Source: Eucommia ulmoides
Lineage: Eukaryota > Streptophyta > Magnoliopsida > Garryales > Eucommiaceae
Reading direction: 5' to 3'
DNA: 64,000 nucleotides
Assembly (NCBI GenBank): GCA_016647705.1
Contig: CM028329.1
Location: 13,293,910-13,357,909, forward strand
In this document: piece by piece, positions 44,632 through 57,371 of the stretch
Position numbering within the stretch: the stretch's first letter is position 1
Layout: each line of letters begins with the position of its first letter
The notes under the pieces: model-generated
What the model saw: only the letters and a program-made list of their open reading frames with translations
What the model was told of the DNA's origin: nothing
The model's database searches: none
Position numbers and translations under genes: made by a program

Positions 44632-47474
44632 GTGTCTAATCCACTCAAACTCACAAATACAAAAAATGTAAGTTTCTTCCCACGAGGAGTTTTTACCACC
44701 TCAATTCAATTATACTAAATTAATGTCTCAAATAATTACTACGTGATAAATATAATGTGAGGCAATTCAAATCAGATTATTAAATAATGTGGGTAAGACA
44801 AATTTAGCACGTAATCAGATAAACATGCAAAAATTGCTTAAATTTTTTTTCCAAGCTTTTAAGTCTAAAAACGATTTTTCTAACAATTTAAACCAAATAA
44901 TCAAGATAAATATAACTTTAAAGTAAATAATATAACTTAAAAGGATCTCACCGGGAAAACATCGAAGACAATGATTGAATAGCAATTAGAACCCAAATCG
45001 GTGACACCAAACAACTAGTGTTTTAGATCAAGAACTTGAATAAAATCTCTCAAAAAAATTTCAGTGTATATCACGCTCTTAGAAAAACTCAAATTGATTA
45101 TTGTTTATGTTTTAAACACAATCCCGCAGGTATTTTGAAATAGACCTAAAATTAGACCTCCAACGACTAGTTTTCAAATGTTATGTCAATAAATGACATA
45201 TATGGACCCCATATATCATATAGATTTATAACGACTATATTTGATCAATAATATAACTTTTAAAGCACTCATTTTAGTCCCAAAAATAATTTGATCTTAG
45301 TCAATGAAAATATAGAAAGAATTATATTTAAATATATGAACTAAATCGTAAGGTCAAATAAAATTCCATAAATCTCTCTTATATCTTTGACCCCAAATAT
45401 TCTTTACACAAATAGGAATATTCAAAATTCGCAGGTTTAATCATAGGTATTTCAAAAATAGCTTATAACAACTACTTTTCAAATAATATGTCATTAAATG
45501 ACACCCCAAGATCCCAAATATCGTATATATTCAAAATATATATTTTTCATTTAAAAATGTTATTGGAAAATCTCATTTTAGTCCTTAAAACATTTTTAAA
45601 ATCGAAATCCATAAAAATAAAAAGTATTAAGACACTTTAATTAAAATAATATTTGATTAAATGGATCAAATTAATAGGAATCACAAAATCTATCAAGTAT
45701 ATCTGAATTTGACCCAAATTCCTTAAAAATCTCTCTTGGAATCATCAAAACTCAGATGATTTGACCAAGAAACCGAAACAGTCAATTTGTTCACTGAAAC
45801 TGTCGGTTGAACAGACCCTACCTATAACTACTCAATTTCCCAGGGTCGTCACTAGATTTCTCCCAAGGAGAAATAGAGCGAAAAGATAAATTACTCCACC
45901 ACCACACTTTCACCGTGCCACTCTAATAAAATTAATAATAATATATTTTTCCAACTAAAAATTCAATTATTATATATAATCAACTATTTCATAGCCAAAC
46001 TACAAAATTCAAACACTTCCTGATCAACACCTGTCCTGACTGCCCCCAAAACTGTCACACCACTCTCCAACTCTATCTAACGCCAGTGGTGGACCCTTAT
46101 CTAAACTAGAGTACCTGAGATTAAATATTTTATTGTGTATTGTCTTCATAATATAAAAATAATTTATAGATCAAGTATATTTATCAAACACAACTTTTCA
46201 TAATAGAATATAACCACAATGATATTTTCCAAATAGAATATAACTAACCTCACTAAACATTATCGAATTCCCACAAATAATCATCATAATAAAACAACTA
46301 AATTTAAAGAAACTTATCAGATCACTTTTATATAATAAAATACCACAAAACGTATTTTCCTACTTGTCATATTATCGTTTTACCTCACGATCGGGAGTTA
46401 TAACGGTACCGCAACCTGTACAATTGTGCAATCTAAGGTTGCCATCAGTGCTAGAGCCATTTAATATCTCCAATGGTAGGAGCCAACACGTGGTATAAAC
46501 CACCATATTAGGCTGATAATCATCATCGTCAACAAAAACAACAACAAAAATAACACCACCTGCAGGACTTGCCCTTCTGTCAGGTCATAACACAACAACA
46601 TCCCGCAGGACATGCTTTCCTGTCGGGATCATACTATGGCATATAGGTATAATAATAAAAACTAGTTCCCACATTTAAACTTTTTACTTGATCCATCTAA
46701 CGTTATAAAACAGTAAATTTTAATACTACCTTCGGTCGACCGCTTAGTACAAAAGTTCAATGTAGCCATTGGCTTTAAGCCTTGTCGGTTGATTGACCAT
46801 TGTTGTCGGTTGACCAATCCGATAAGTGGGCATCTAATTTTTACCATTTCATCTACTGACTCATTCGGTTGACCGACCCTCTTTATTCGGTTGACCAATT
46901 GGATTAATGTGCTCATTTCCTTACCCATTTCAGTTACTATTTCAAACGGTTGACCGATCATCTTCATTCAGTTAACCAACTGGATCAGTAATACTTCATT
47001 TTAACTTCAAAACTCACTATTTTAATTAGTTGACGGATTGCTTTTCTCGGTTAACCGAATTGATCCGAAAACACAATCTTTTATACTTATAAAACAAAAT
47101 TTTCAATTAGGTCAATTATCAAAACCATTTCACTTAAGGAGCATATACAATATCTCATATTGATATCTTAAACTTATCACTTCTTATTATGATATACATT
47201 GAGTTAACTCATTTTAAGTGTCATGCGTGATCCTAATTCGGGTTGCATTAAGAGTATAAATGTAAAGAGTTGTTTTCACTTATTTTTTTTTAACGTCTTC
47301 AAAACTCTTCATATTTTCGTCATGTCCATCTTGCACCCTTTATGTCTTCTTCATCAAATTTTCTTCTTACTCAAATGCATAGAACTATAAATCGGAAACA
47401 CTCGACAAAACCATTAGTTCCACAAAAAATATCAATACTTAATTGTGCATCAAAACCATGGATTCAACAAAATT

Positions 47475-50260
47475 GATAGCCTATAATATAATTATTTAAT
47501 TAATCGTATGAGCTCATAATAGAAAATTATTAATTTCCTAAAAACTATTCGCTGGATTGGTTAAATACACGTACTAAATGAGTTAAAATTCTACTCCCCT
47601 ATGGTATTTATTACAAGATTTACGAAAAACAAAATTGTGCCAAAAATTATACTTGGATTTGGATTAAATTTTTTTTTAATATTTGTATTTATTGTTTATA
47701 TTGTAATATTAATCCAATTGATTGGTAATTATAATTATCGACATAATTTGTAAAATTTATCAGATTTATAAAAAAATAAAATATCCATTATTCAATTTTT
47801 AGTTTTCATTCTCTTTAGGTTAAACCGAATAGCGAACCTTGGAGACCGAGTCGTTACACCTGCTATCTCCTAAATTCAATTTAGAGTTATCTTAGGGTCT
47901 TGGGAATAGATATGATCTTAGAAATCTCAAGAATATCATATGCCCACATAGCCAAAACCGAATGCACAAAAAGTGACTTGTAAGGCATTTTTAACAAATA
48001 AGTATAGTAGAAGTAAAAGCAAAGACACAAACTTGTAAAGCTAGAACACTCCACTTCACAATGGAGGGGTTTTGGTAGTCGGTTAATATTGATGAATGCA
48101 ACATTGAATGAATCCTCTCTGACTATGCAAATGAATACATTAAGTCAAGTTCCTTAACCGACATCAAGTTAGACACTTGAAAAGCTAGTCCCTTGTTCGC
48201 TAAAAAACATATTGTTAACAAGTAGTGGCATATGAGACGAATGACGTCTTTAACGTCCTCGATTGTATCTCCTCTTAACGCACGTTGGACCTCATTCTTT
48301 ACCTCAACGATACTCAGTTTGTTAGTGTCAAGACCACGATATGTTAAAAATGAACACTCACTCTTACGTGCATATCTCCACCAATTTGGATGCTACCCGA
48401 TGGCAATCGAAAAATTAATCGTATACCACTAATTCACAACATGATGTACTAATTACCGATTCTGAACGCTTTTCTTACTGAATTATTTGAACAAATTATG
48501 TGCATTATGACACTGTCTAATTTATAAAAATTATTGGGGCTCATTAATGGATCTCGGAGGGCATTTATGGTATGTTAGAATGACATTTAAACATGTGATG
48601 TGCACATCACAGAGGAAAATTGAGTCAAGTAGCCAAATATGTTTGGGATAGATTTGTACGGAACTTGATCTTTGTAGGATGGATGTGATTGGGTCTGGTA
48701 CTGTGTGAACCCATCCGAAATATATAAAATCAAAGACACATGAAAACACCAACACATTTTAAAGTTAAAAAATTAAGAAGTGTGGAAAAATACAATACCT
48801 TATGACGAGGTACCAACATTTTTAAAAATAACCTTAGGTTGTGTTTGCGAACCAACCTCGGGTTACTGTGATTTTGGAAAGGGATTCAAACGACTAACCA
48901 TAAACATGGATTCAAGGGTTTGAGTGCTGATATATCTACCAGAAAAAAACAAGATGCGATGCAAGGTATATTGTTACCTGTTGTTTGTAAGAATGGTAGT
49001 CATGAGATAAGCTTATAAGCTTTACCTAACAATGTTGAATTCAGCGCAGACAAGAAATAACACATGCTAAGGAAATCAGATGGTGGGTTACATTCAATAC
49101 AACAGTATATGAAAAAATTTCACGCAAGCCTTCAAGCACAATACTTCATGAATCAAATGTTTTAGCGATTATAGACAAACAATGAGGAATTTTTAGGATG
49201 TTTATGAAAAGCGAAAGCAATACCTTTGCTAGAACTGTTGCTTTCATTAAACAAGGTGCGACGCAAACGATATTTGTCACCTAAGATTTCAAAATGTAAG
49301 AAGTTAACATTTTTAACCAAAACAATCTAATTCTAAAACAAAATTACACAAAAAGAAGAAGAAAACATAAAGGAAAAAGTTCTTTATGAGCAAATTTCAT
49401 TGTATTTGGAGTAAAATTTCCATTGCGATGAGTCAACACGAGGTTAGAAAGAGGGATTTCGCTGTTGATGGATTATACACATGAATGAAAAATGAGGAGT
49501 ATACAACGTTGAAGGCATGCATTACAGCAAGATGAAAAGAAGAAGAGAGACGATTTATACGAGAAACCAACCTGAATCTTTGACAGGATCATCGGCTGTA
49601 TCGATTTTTGGTCTTTTTCGAACTTCGCATATGCACCATACTTGGAAAGTAAAATGAGAAGAATGGAGATTAGGGTTTTTGTCCGGTTAGAAAAGTTCCA
49701 ATAATAGGAAGTAGAATGATGGTATGTATCACTTAACAAAAACATGAAATCACACAACTATCGTGTTAAATATAACATAATATCGTGTTATATTCAACAC
49801 AATATTTTTTATACAAGTTTGAAAAGGTATAATCATGTATTATACCTAAAAACAAATAATCGTACAACCATGTGTTGAATATAACACGATATTGCGTTCT
49901 ATTCAACATGATATTTTAGGCTTATATATTTTGATTGTTAATTGTTTACATGAAGTACAATACAAGATGTGTTGAATTTAACATAACATACATCGTGTTG
50001 ATTATACAAAATATAAGTTTTGTACTGAATGTAACATGTTCACGAAAACAAAAAAAAAATATTGACAAATGAATATTGTTTTACATGTCTAATAATCACG
50101 ATCACAAATATAAATTGATTTTGTTAGGTCTTGTAACAATTCGATTTGTATTGCGGATGATAGGATATAATTCGTATTGGATTTTTGTTATTGATAAATT
50201 ATCCGATTTTGTAGGAAATAGATATTTTAGGAAACAATAGCAATTAGGTGTAATAGACAC
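47475..50260. other. Intergenic AT-rich interval with weak coding relic
   Basis: On the minus strand around 48330-48130 a decayed frame reads SIVEVKNEVQRALRGDTIED, followed by VIRLICHYLLT. I do not recognise the family; it may be transposon-related. At 49750-50040 short palindromes of the type GTGTTGAATATAACACGAT recur several times. No intact gene was seen. Confidence 0.4.
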
Positions 50261-50499
50261 AAGGGTAAATCTGACCCAAAAACATAAAGGATCAATCGAT
50301 AATACATTAAAAAAAAAAAGACTTAAATGGTAGTTTCCACATCTTAAGAGAAACGTCTGGTAATGGCCCCAAAATTTAATGCATAATATTCTTTCAAAAA
50401 TATTTATAATAATATATATATATATAAAATTTATATTTGAAAAATATATTATAAAGATTTTTCTCTAAAAACAATGCAAAAAGATTTTAAAAACATTCA

Positions 50500-51250
50500 C
50501 GAAAAGATCAAACTTGAAGCAATTCGGTTAACTGAATCATCCATTCGGACGACTGATTTGTTCAAAACTAATACAATTTAGACTTATTATTTTCAATGGT
50601 CCGCTGACCTGTCAAGTCGGTCGACTAACTTAGGCAACTTTTGAAAGTTTTATCTTTCTGCTTGATTCAGTTGACCGTACTATATCATCGGTCGATCGCT
50701 TAACACTAATTTTAAACTAAATACAATATTGTATAATTTGGTCGACTGGCCAATTGTTCCGGTTGACTGATTTGACAAAAGACTAATATTTTTAAAATTT
50801 AGTTGCAATCAGCTGACTATTTTAACCTTTGGTTGACCGTTTTGAACTTAAAATTACCTAATTATGCATGAATAATACTTTAGCAAATACATCTATATAA
50901 TCATGCATAACTAACAATTAACACACACGAGATAAAACATTTTAAATCACGTTTAAGTGTTATGTGTGATCCTAATTGAGTTGAAATCAAATTGATAAAA
51001 ATAAGTGCTATAATTACCTATAGAGTACAAAAAATTCATTTCGTCATGAAAAAACTCAATCACCCATTTACTTTGCATTCATTCTGGCTTCGAGTTTATC
51101 TTGATTTAGACTAAGGTCCATTAATTTGGAACACATCTCAAAGAATCGGAATCATCAAGTACGAGGAACACTTGCCATAAATTATAAGTTTTCTAATTTA
51201 TGATGATCATCAAAATCATCATATTTGGATAAAACCCTTTAGGTTTAACA
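50500..51250 (-). repeat. Third, diverged fragment of the palindrome-rich LTR family
   Basis: Carries CGGTTAACTGAAT, CGGTCGACTAAC and GGTTGACCG-like motifs at 50523-50860. A block near 50940-50975 (GTTATGTGTGATCCTAATTG) corresponds to 47215-47240 of the larger copy. Ends are not defined. Confidence 0.55.
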
Positions 51251-51259
51251 ACGTGCTAA

Positions 51260-52031
51260 CACAAATACTTGACATTTTTAGTTCAATGGATATATGATTT
51301 CAAACTTTCTAATTTATCTCAAAGTGTGACGAAATTTCTAAACAGATGTATATAAAAAAAAAATCTTCTAGAATGTTCTTTTTTAAAGATTGAAATGATT
51401 CTTAGAGATTGAAATGTACGAGGAATGGAAAAAAAAGTTCAATAGATAATACCGTTGCCACCAAATAAGACGGTGTCACCATTTTTTCTTCTTCTTGCAA
51501 CTACCTTAAGACAATCTTATAAATTTGTTAAATAAACTTGCACTTTTTTTTTTTTTAATAATAAAAACATGTTTAACATAAATTGTAAGTATTCTATAAA
51601 AATTATAACTTCATTGGCGATATGGTACCGACTAGTACAAAATCACTTAAGAATCGTAAAATCATATACTATATATTAAAAGTGGAAACAAAAATAAAAA
51701 ATAAAAAAAATGAACCACAACTTAAAATAATTCATATCTTTAATCTTTTTATTCTTATTTAATCAATGACCAATATCTCATTTTTCACTATTAATATTCT
51801 GACCTAGATCTTCTATGAACTAATCGCCCAATGTTTTTTGAAAATATACATTTTCATCTTTTTATTTGTATAAAAAATCAATTATAATTTTAAAATTTTT
51901 ATATCCTTCTCCTCTATTTTAAATAAATTTCAAGTGAATTTTTAAAATTTTTTATCCTTTAAAAAATATTTTATATTTTCTGTTATATTATATGTAAATC
52001 AAGAATAAAAAAGTATAACATTAAACTATTC

Positions 52032-52069
<38 letters not shown>

Positions 52070-52390
52070 AGACTTTTATGTTATGCTAGTCTAAAACTAA
52101 TTATATTGAAAGCTGGTTAAAATTTTGACAAATAAACATTGTTTAGACATGAAAATTTAAAATTGTATGACTTTTTTTAAATGAATGTATTCCGACCCTC
52201 AACATCAGCCCGGTAGATACGTGGAGTAACCCCTAAAATTTAAAAAAGTTCTTTGCACAACTCTCAAAAAATTATTGCATCGTAAGCGATGACGCACGTG
52301 ATGCATGTGGCTACATTTCGTCCAGTAATAATAAAGAAAAAAAACGTTTATCTTTAGTCAATTAGTCGACTCCGATGCCCTCGTCAATTA
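51260..52390. other. AT-rich upstream region of the ABCC gene
   Basis: No gene seen. An (AT)n tract is at 52037-52064. The ABCC promoter should lie at the right end of this stretch, but I cannot point to a confident TATA box. Confidence 0.45.
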
Positions 52391-52394
52391 TGAG

Positions 52395-52491
52395 AGACAA
52401 AAATTTATAGCGTAATGGCGCTTTCAGATTCCTCACTCGTAGCAGCTCTCTCATATAACTATTCCGCCTCTCCTACCAACGCATTTACCCG
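52395..52491 (+). other. Probable 5'UTR exon of the ABCC gene
   Basis: CT-rich sequence ends ACCCG|GTAATT. A matching acceptor, TTTTTGCAG|GTGTG, lies at 54390/54391, 112 bp before the ABCC start codon. If spliced, the leader would hold an upstream ORF starting at ATG 52415 and ending in TAA ~37 codons later, before the main ATG. The upstream border is a guess. Confidence 0.4.
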
Positions 52492-53094
52492 GTAATTTTG
52501 ACCCGCATTTTTCCCGATAAAATCCATATGATCTTACCAAGGTTGACTAGTTCGATTAAGGTTTTACAGGTACAATCGTTTCTATTTGGATCTTTTTTGT
52601 TTCTTTGACGACTGTGTTTTGGATCAGATGTTCGTCTATGCAACTTTTAATCAAAACTCCATTTGATTGTCGTTCTCTTTGAAGCTTTTCTGGATTTTCC
52701 TTTGTTTTTTTGGGTTGTCGTCTAGCGCTTCTCGAGGTCTTTTGATATCCCAAGATTTATCCCCCGGTTTATTGGAATAAAGTAGTACTTTCCATTGTTT
52801 AACTACTTGCAAAAGACAAGAAATGATTAGAGGGTTTGGTCAAACTTCCCCACGGGGTTTCACTGTTTTTGGGGATCATTTCTTCTGCTTTCTTAGGTAC
52901 AAAGGAAATCAATTGAATCATTTCCTTTAAAAATTTTCTGTATCAATAAATTTATATCATTAGTTAAAAAGTTTTTTAGCTAAAAGTTTTTTCTACAATT
53001 TTTTTTTTTTTAACTATTTCTCTTCAATTTTCTCCCCTTTTTTTTTTTTTTTTTTTTTTCTTCTTCTTCCTGTTGTTATAAACTGCTGATTAGA

Positions 53095-54170
53095 TGTTGA
53101 ATCGGTAATAGCAATGACAAAAATAAAAATAAACAATGAACAGAAGGAAACACACGATTTACGTGATTCGGTAATTTGCCTACTCCACGGGCGAGGCCAG
53201 ATCTTTTATTGATAGAGAATAGAGAGTTACTATACAAAAGTTAGACACTCGAATATATCCCAAACAATGGAATATATCCCAAACGACTGAGCTCAACTAT
53301 CTTTACCCAACTATCTTTACCCAAGGTATGTCACAAAGATTACAAGAAAGTTTTTTAAGTTTCTTTCTCTCTAAGAACACTCTCTATCAAGATGAGATTG
53401 AGAATGTGATGCATTCCTTTGGCCAAGACTCCTATTTATATGAGAGATTTCAACTAACCTCATTTCTCCAACCTACAATTCCCAACTCCCATCTAGAATC
53501 ATTAATACAAGGAGTTAATAATATTACATACCTAAAACATTTATGGGGAATCATAATTAATGTAAGTGGTTGAGGCCACCAACTAACTCATAAATCTCCA
53601 CCTTGGCCTAAAGCCACTTAGGTCCTTCCAGATCTTCAAGGTCTCATGTCCTAGTAGGACACCCATCCTCTTGCCATGGATGTTTCATCAATCTTTAGTT
53701 CCTTAGATCGATCAAGTCCAAGCAGTGCTTGAACTTTGCGACTGCAAGTGGTTTCGTCATCATTTCTGTTGGATTATCTGATGTATGAATTTTCTTCAGC
53801 AAAATTCTTCCTTCAGACACCACATCTCTAATAAAATGAACTCGGATATCAATGTGTTTGGTCCTTTCATGGAACATTTGATTTTTAGTCAGATGTATAG
53901 CACTCTAGTTGTCGTAGTATACTGTTGTCAGTTCTTGTGCCAATCCCAGATCGCTAACCAAGCAACTCAGCCAGATGGCTTCCTTCACTGCTTCTGTAGC
54001 TGCCGTATATTCAGCTTCTGTTGTAGACAATGCAACTGTTGCCATATATTCAGCTTCTATTAGATGAGTGCCTAACTTACTCAGTTTTGATTGCTGAATT
54101 GTGTTTTCGAATGGGTCTTTACTTGAAATCTCCACCTTTGGAGATGACATTTCGTGCTTTGTACTTTCAG
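53095..54170 (-). mobile_element. Truncated copia retrotransposon in the ABCC leader intron
   Basis: On the minus strand, RNase H sequence (ALSTTEAEYTAATEAVKEAI, then a DNPTEMMTKPL end) occupies 54150-53700. A polypurine tract (GGCCAAGGTGGAGATT) lies at ~53610-53595, followed by a 3' LTR ending GATTCAACA at 53095. The remainder of the element, including the 5' LTR, is absent. It is therefore a 5'-truncated piece lying in antisense to the host gene. Confidence 0.8.
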
Positions 54171-54502
54171 TTATCCTCTTGAAATCAGCTAGTTCATAAA
54201 TCTCAGTTCAGTTGAGTTTCTTCTTCATTTTCTAGGAAAATGTTTGTAGAAAGAAGCTAGAATAAATAGCTTGCTGTGGTTTAGGTAATTTGCAATAAGA
54301 GCTATAAGTGTCTCTTGGTTGAATTTATGATTGAAATAAATGTTCTTAAAGATTGTTTTGCGACTAAAACTTGTTAATTTGTTTTTGCAGGTGTGATGCT
54401 GTGTTAAAAATTGGAATCAGCTAATTTATCTTAAAAGAAAGCACAGTGTTCAGCGTGGATGTGCTTACAGTTGGTTAGGTACATATAAGGAAGTCATTAA
54501 AG

Positions 54503-57329
54503 ATGGCTTTTCGGCCATTGGTTTGGTATTGCCGGCCGGTGAAGAATGGGGTCTGGGCGAAAGCTGTAGAAAATGCATTTGGATCTTACACACCTTGTGC
54601 AACCGACACTCTGGTTATTTGTGTGTCTCATTTGGTTCTTTTGGGTTTGTGCTTATATCGAATATGGCTGACGAAAAAAGACTTGAAAGTCCAGAGGTTC
54701 CGCTTGAGGTCTGGTTTTTATAGCTACATGTTAGGGCTATTGGCTGCTTATTGTACCGCTGAACCTTTGTTCAGATTGGTCATGGGTATTTCAGTCGTGA
54801 ATCTAGATGGGCAGACTGGTCTCGCTCCATACGAGGTGCTTTTTCCTTTCCTACATTCTAATTGAGTGTGCACTTTTAACTTTTTGCAAATCTTTAATCT
54901 AGCTTAATCTGGAAATAGAGACACGAAGTTTGTGATTTAGATGTGTATCAACGTTGATGCTATTGGCTGTGCACAAAAATGGCTTAATTTACTTCCCTCT
55001 CTTGAAAAAGCAGATTGTGCTATATGTGCGCTTTAAATTTTTCACTTTAAGAAATATTAAATATTTTGTGTAATACACACATACACGCGCACGTATCCCT
55101 CCAATTTTCCTCAAAGAAGAACCATAAACTGTTTCCCCGTATTTTAACGTTCATAGTCTTGCCTCTAATGAGCATGATAGTATTTCCTCTCAGGTTCTAG
55201 TGTGCTACTAAATCTATGGTCATATTATTCATTCAGTTAAAAAATGCCACCATTTTTTTACCAAGTCAAATGTGGCCTTTTTGTTTCTTATGTGTTTTCA
55301 TTGATTTTGATGAGTGGTGATGTGTCCCCATCTCCCCCCTTTTTTTGTGTGGCTTGATGGGGGCTAACAGAAAAGTATGAAACACATTATTTTTTGAAGA
55401 AGATTTAAATTTTGATTACAAATAAATATGTTTTTGTTACACTAAAGATTACCACTAGAAAAATACAGAGAACTTAATTCTTGAGGTTGGTCCCTTATTA
55501 CATAATGCCTTAAAATGAGACTAAGACTAAAGGCCAGCGAGCAGTCTCCTAGTAGCTTCCTTTATACCTATCAGCGGTTCAGATGAATTCAAAAAAATAC
55601 AGAAAATTGATACATTACCTTGACCTGGCGTTTATTAATGAAATGCGAACCAAAGGTATAAGAGAATCCTTGACCCAATGATTATAACAAAATCATGAAC
55701 CAAAGAGATTGAACACCACAAGAAAACTTGATAAATTTAGAAAAGTTATTTGAAGAACTTAAGAGAAAGCCTCTCACAATTATTTTAATCAAATAAAAAG
55801 TTGTGTGAAATTCACAAGGCTACAGGGCCCCTTAAATAAGCGGCCAAGAGAACAAGAAAAAAACCCTAATTTGTCTGTGCGAGTTGTCTTTCAGTTGATG
55901 TAATTCTGATTGCATAATATATTTCCCTTTTTAAGTTGTTAGTGTTGTTTTGAGTTCTTACTTAATAGAGGAGGCTTAGACTTTTTATTACTCGTTCTCT
56001 CTTGTCAAACGATTGATCTCAACAAGCTTGTCATGCTATCTGATTACCTTGAAATTTAAACTTTAATCCAAGTGGATGTTGTCACGTTTTGTTGAATTTT
56101 GATATATCATCTGGACATTACCACTCAATTGGTAGCGGGAACTTTCAATCATCGGCCAATTTTGTATGACTTGCTCATTTGCTCAAATGGCTGCTAACAT
56201 CAATCACTGATATTGGTCCTGTTTGATAATACAATTCAGCACTTAAAACTGAGTGCTACTTAAAAATTTGTTTGATAAGTATAATTAATGGTACCTAATT
56301 AATTAAGTGCTACTTAAAAATTTACGTTAATGGGCCAAAAATTTTCAGTCATTTGGCCTTTACTTAATTTTTCAGCTCTTAATGGGCTCAGCCCTTTTTT
56401 CTTTAACTTTTTTGGTTGAGACATTTTTAACGCTCAACAGACCTAGGGTTAGGGCCTAAAGTTGATTCCCAGATTTAATTTTTTTATTTGGTTAGATAAA
56501 ATTTTTAGGATCATAATTAAGTGTGTTATGATCACAATTTGCATCTGGCACATCAAGAAGTGCAAACTTTAGGTCCTGTTTGATAATTACACGCTTAATT
56601 ATAATCCTAAATTTAGGGTTTGCACTTCTTGATGTGCCAGATGCAAATTGTTCTAGCAAACACTAAACATAGCGTTGCAATGTTGTTAAATCAATGTCAA
56701 ATGTAAATTGTAAATTTGATGAGGAGTATTGGGCGTAATAGATGGACCATTACAAGTAAATTATACGCAGCATAAAAGTGCAGGCATCAATAAGATATTA
56801 CAAAGTAATTTCTGGCTTCAATAGGACTATATTATACATCCTTTATTAGACGAGTTTGGTTTACATGTTTGATTGTGAGACTTTGGATGTCATTCATGAG
56901 TAGAAACAAGTTTTGTTTGGACATGCTGTTTCTTGATTGGTAAATGTGTGTCGTGCAGGTGGACGTGTATATTTGTAATCACTAAAAAGGAAAAATAGAT
57001 ACATTATCTGGAGCTATGAAGGCTATCCAGTTTGTATGGATTTCTATTTTTCACTAATTATATGATTATGGGATTTGTTAAGTTTTAATATTGGATTGTT
57101 GAACATCCATGCACTTAGCTTGTTGTAAAAGTTTTTTCCTCTCTGGGTATGATTTCATCTGGGTTCTAAATTGAGAGTTTTGATCAAACTCGAGTTTAAT
57201 TTATTTGGGTTCTGCATTAGTTTGTCTCTCTCTCTCTTCCCCCCACCCCTCCTAAGAAGCACGGACATGGATATGTGAGGCTGTAACGGCGGGACACGGA
57301 CACACCAAATTCTGAAAATATAGGATACG

Positions 57330-57371
<42 letters not shown>

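Larger units (their letters stand above)
20670..47469 (-). mobile_element. Solo LTR (same family as 9005-13345) hosting nested gypsy elements
   Basis: Read on the minus strand it starts TGTTGAATCCATGGTTTTGA at 47469. It runs to 44632, is interrupted by element A, resumes at 21256 and ends GGGCCAATA at 20670 (CA mutated to TA). Flanks are an identical AAATT at 20665-20669 and 47470-47474, so the two separated pieces are one insertion. Its own length without A is about 3.4 kb. Palindromic CGGTTGACCG motifs cluster at ~46730-47060. No coding domains of its own family are present. Confidence 0.8.

Noticed and set aside
52415-52491. ATG at 52415 as the true ABCC start
   Set aside because: If spliced to 54391 the frame closes before 54503, and the ABCC family N-terminus begins at 54503.
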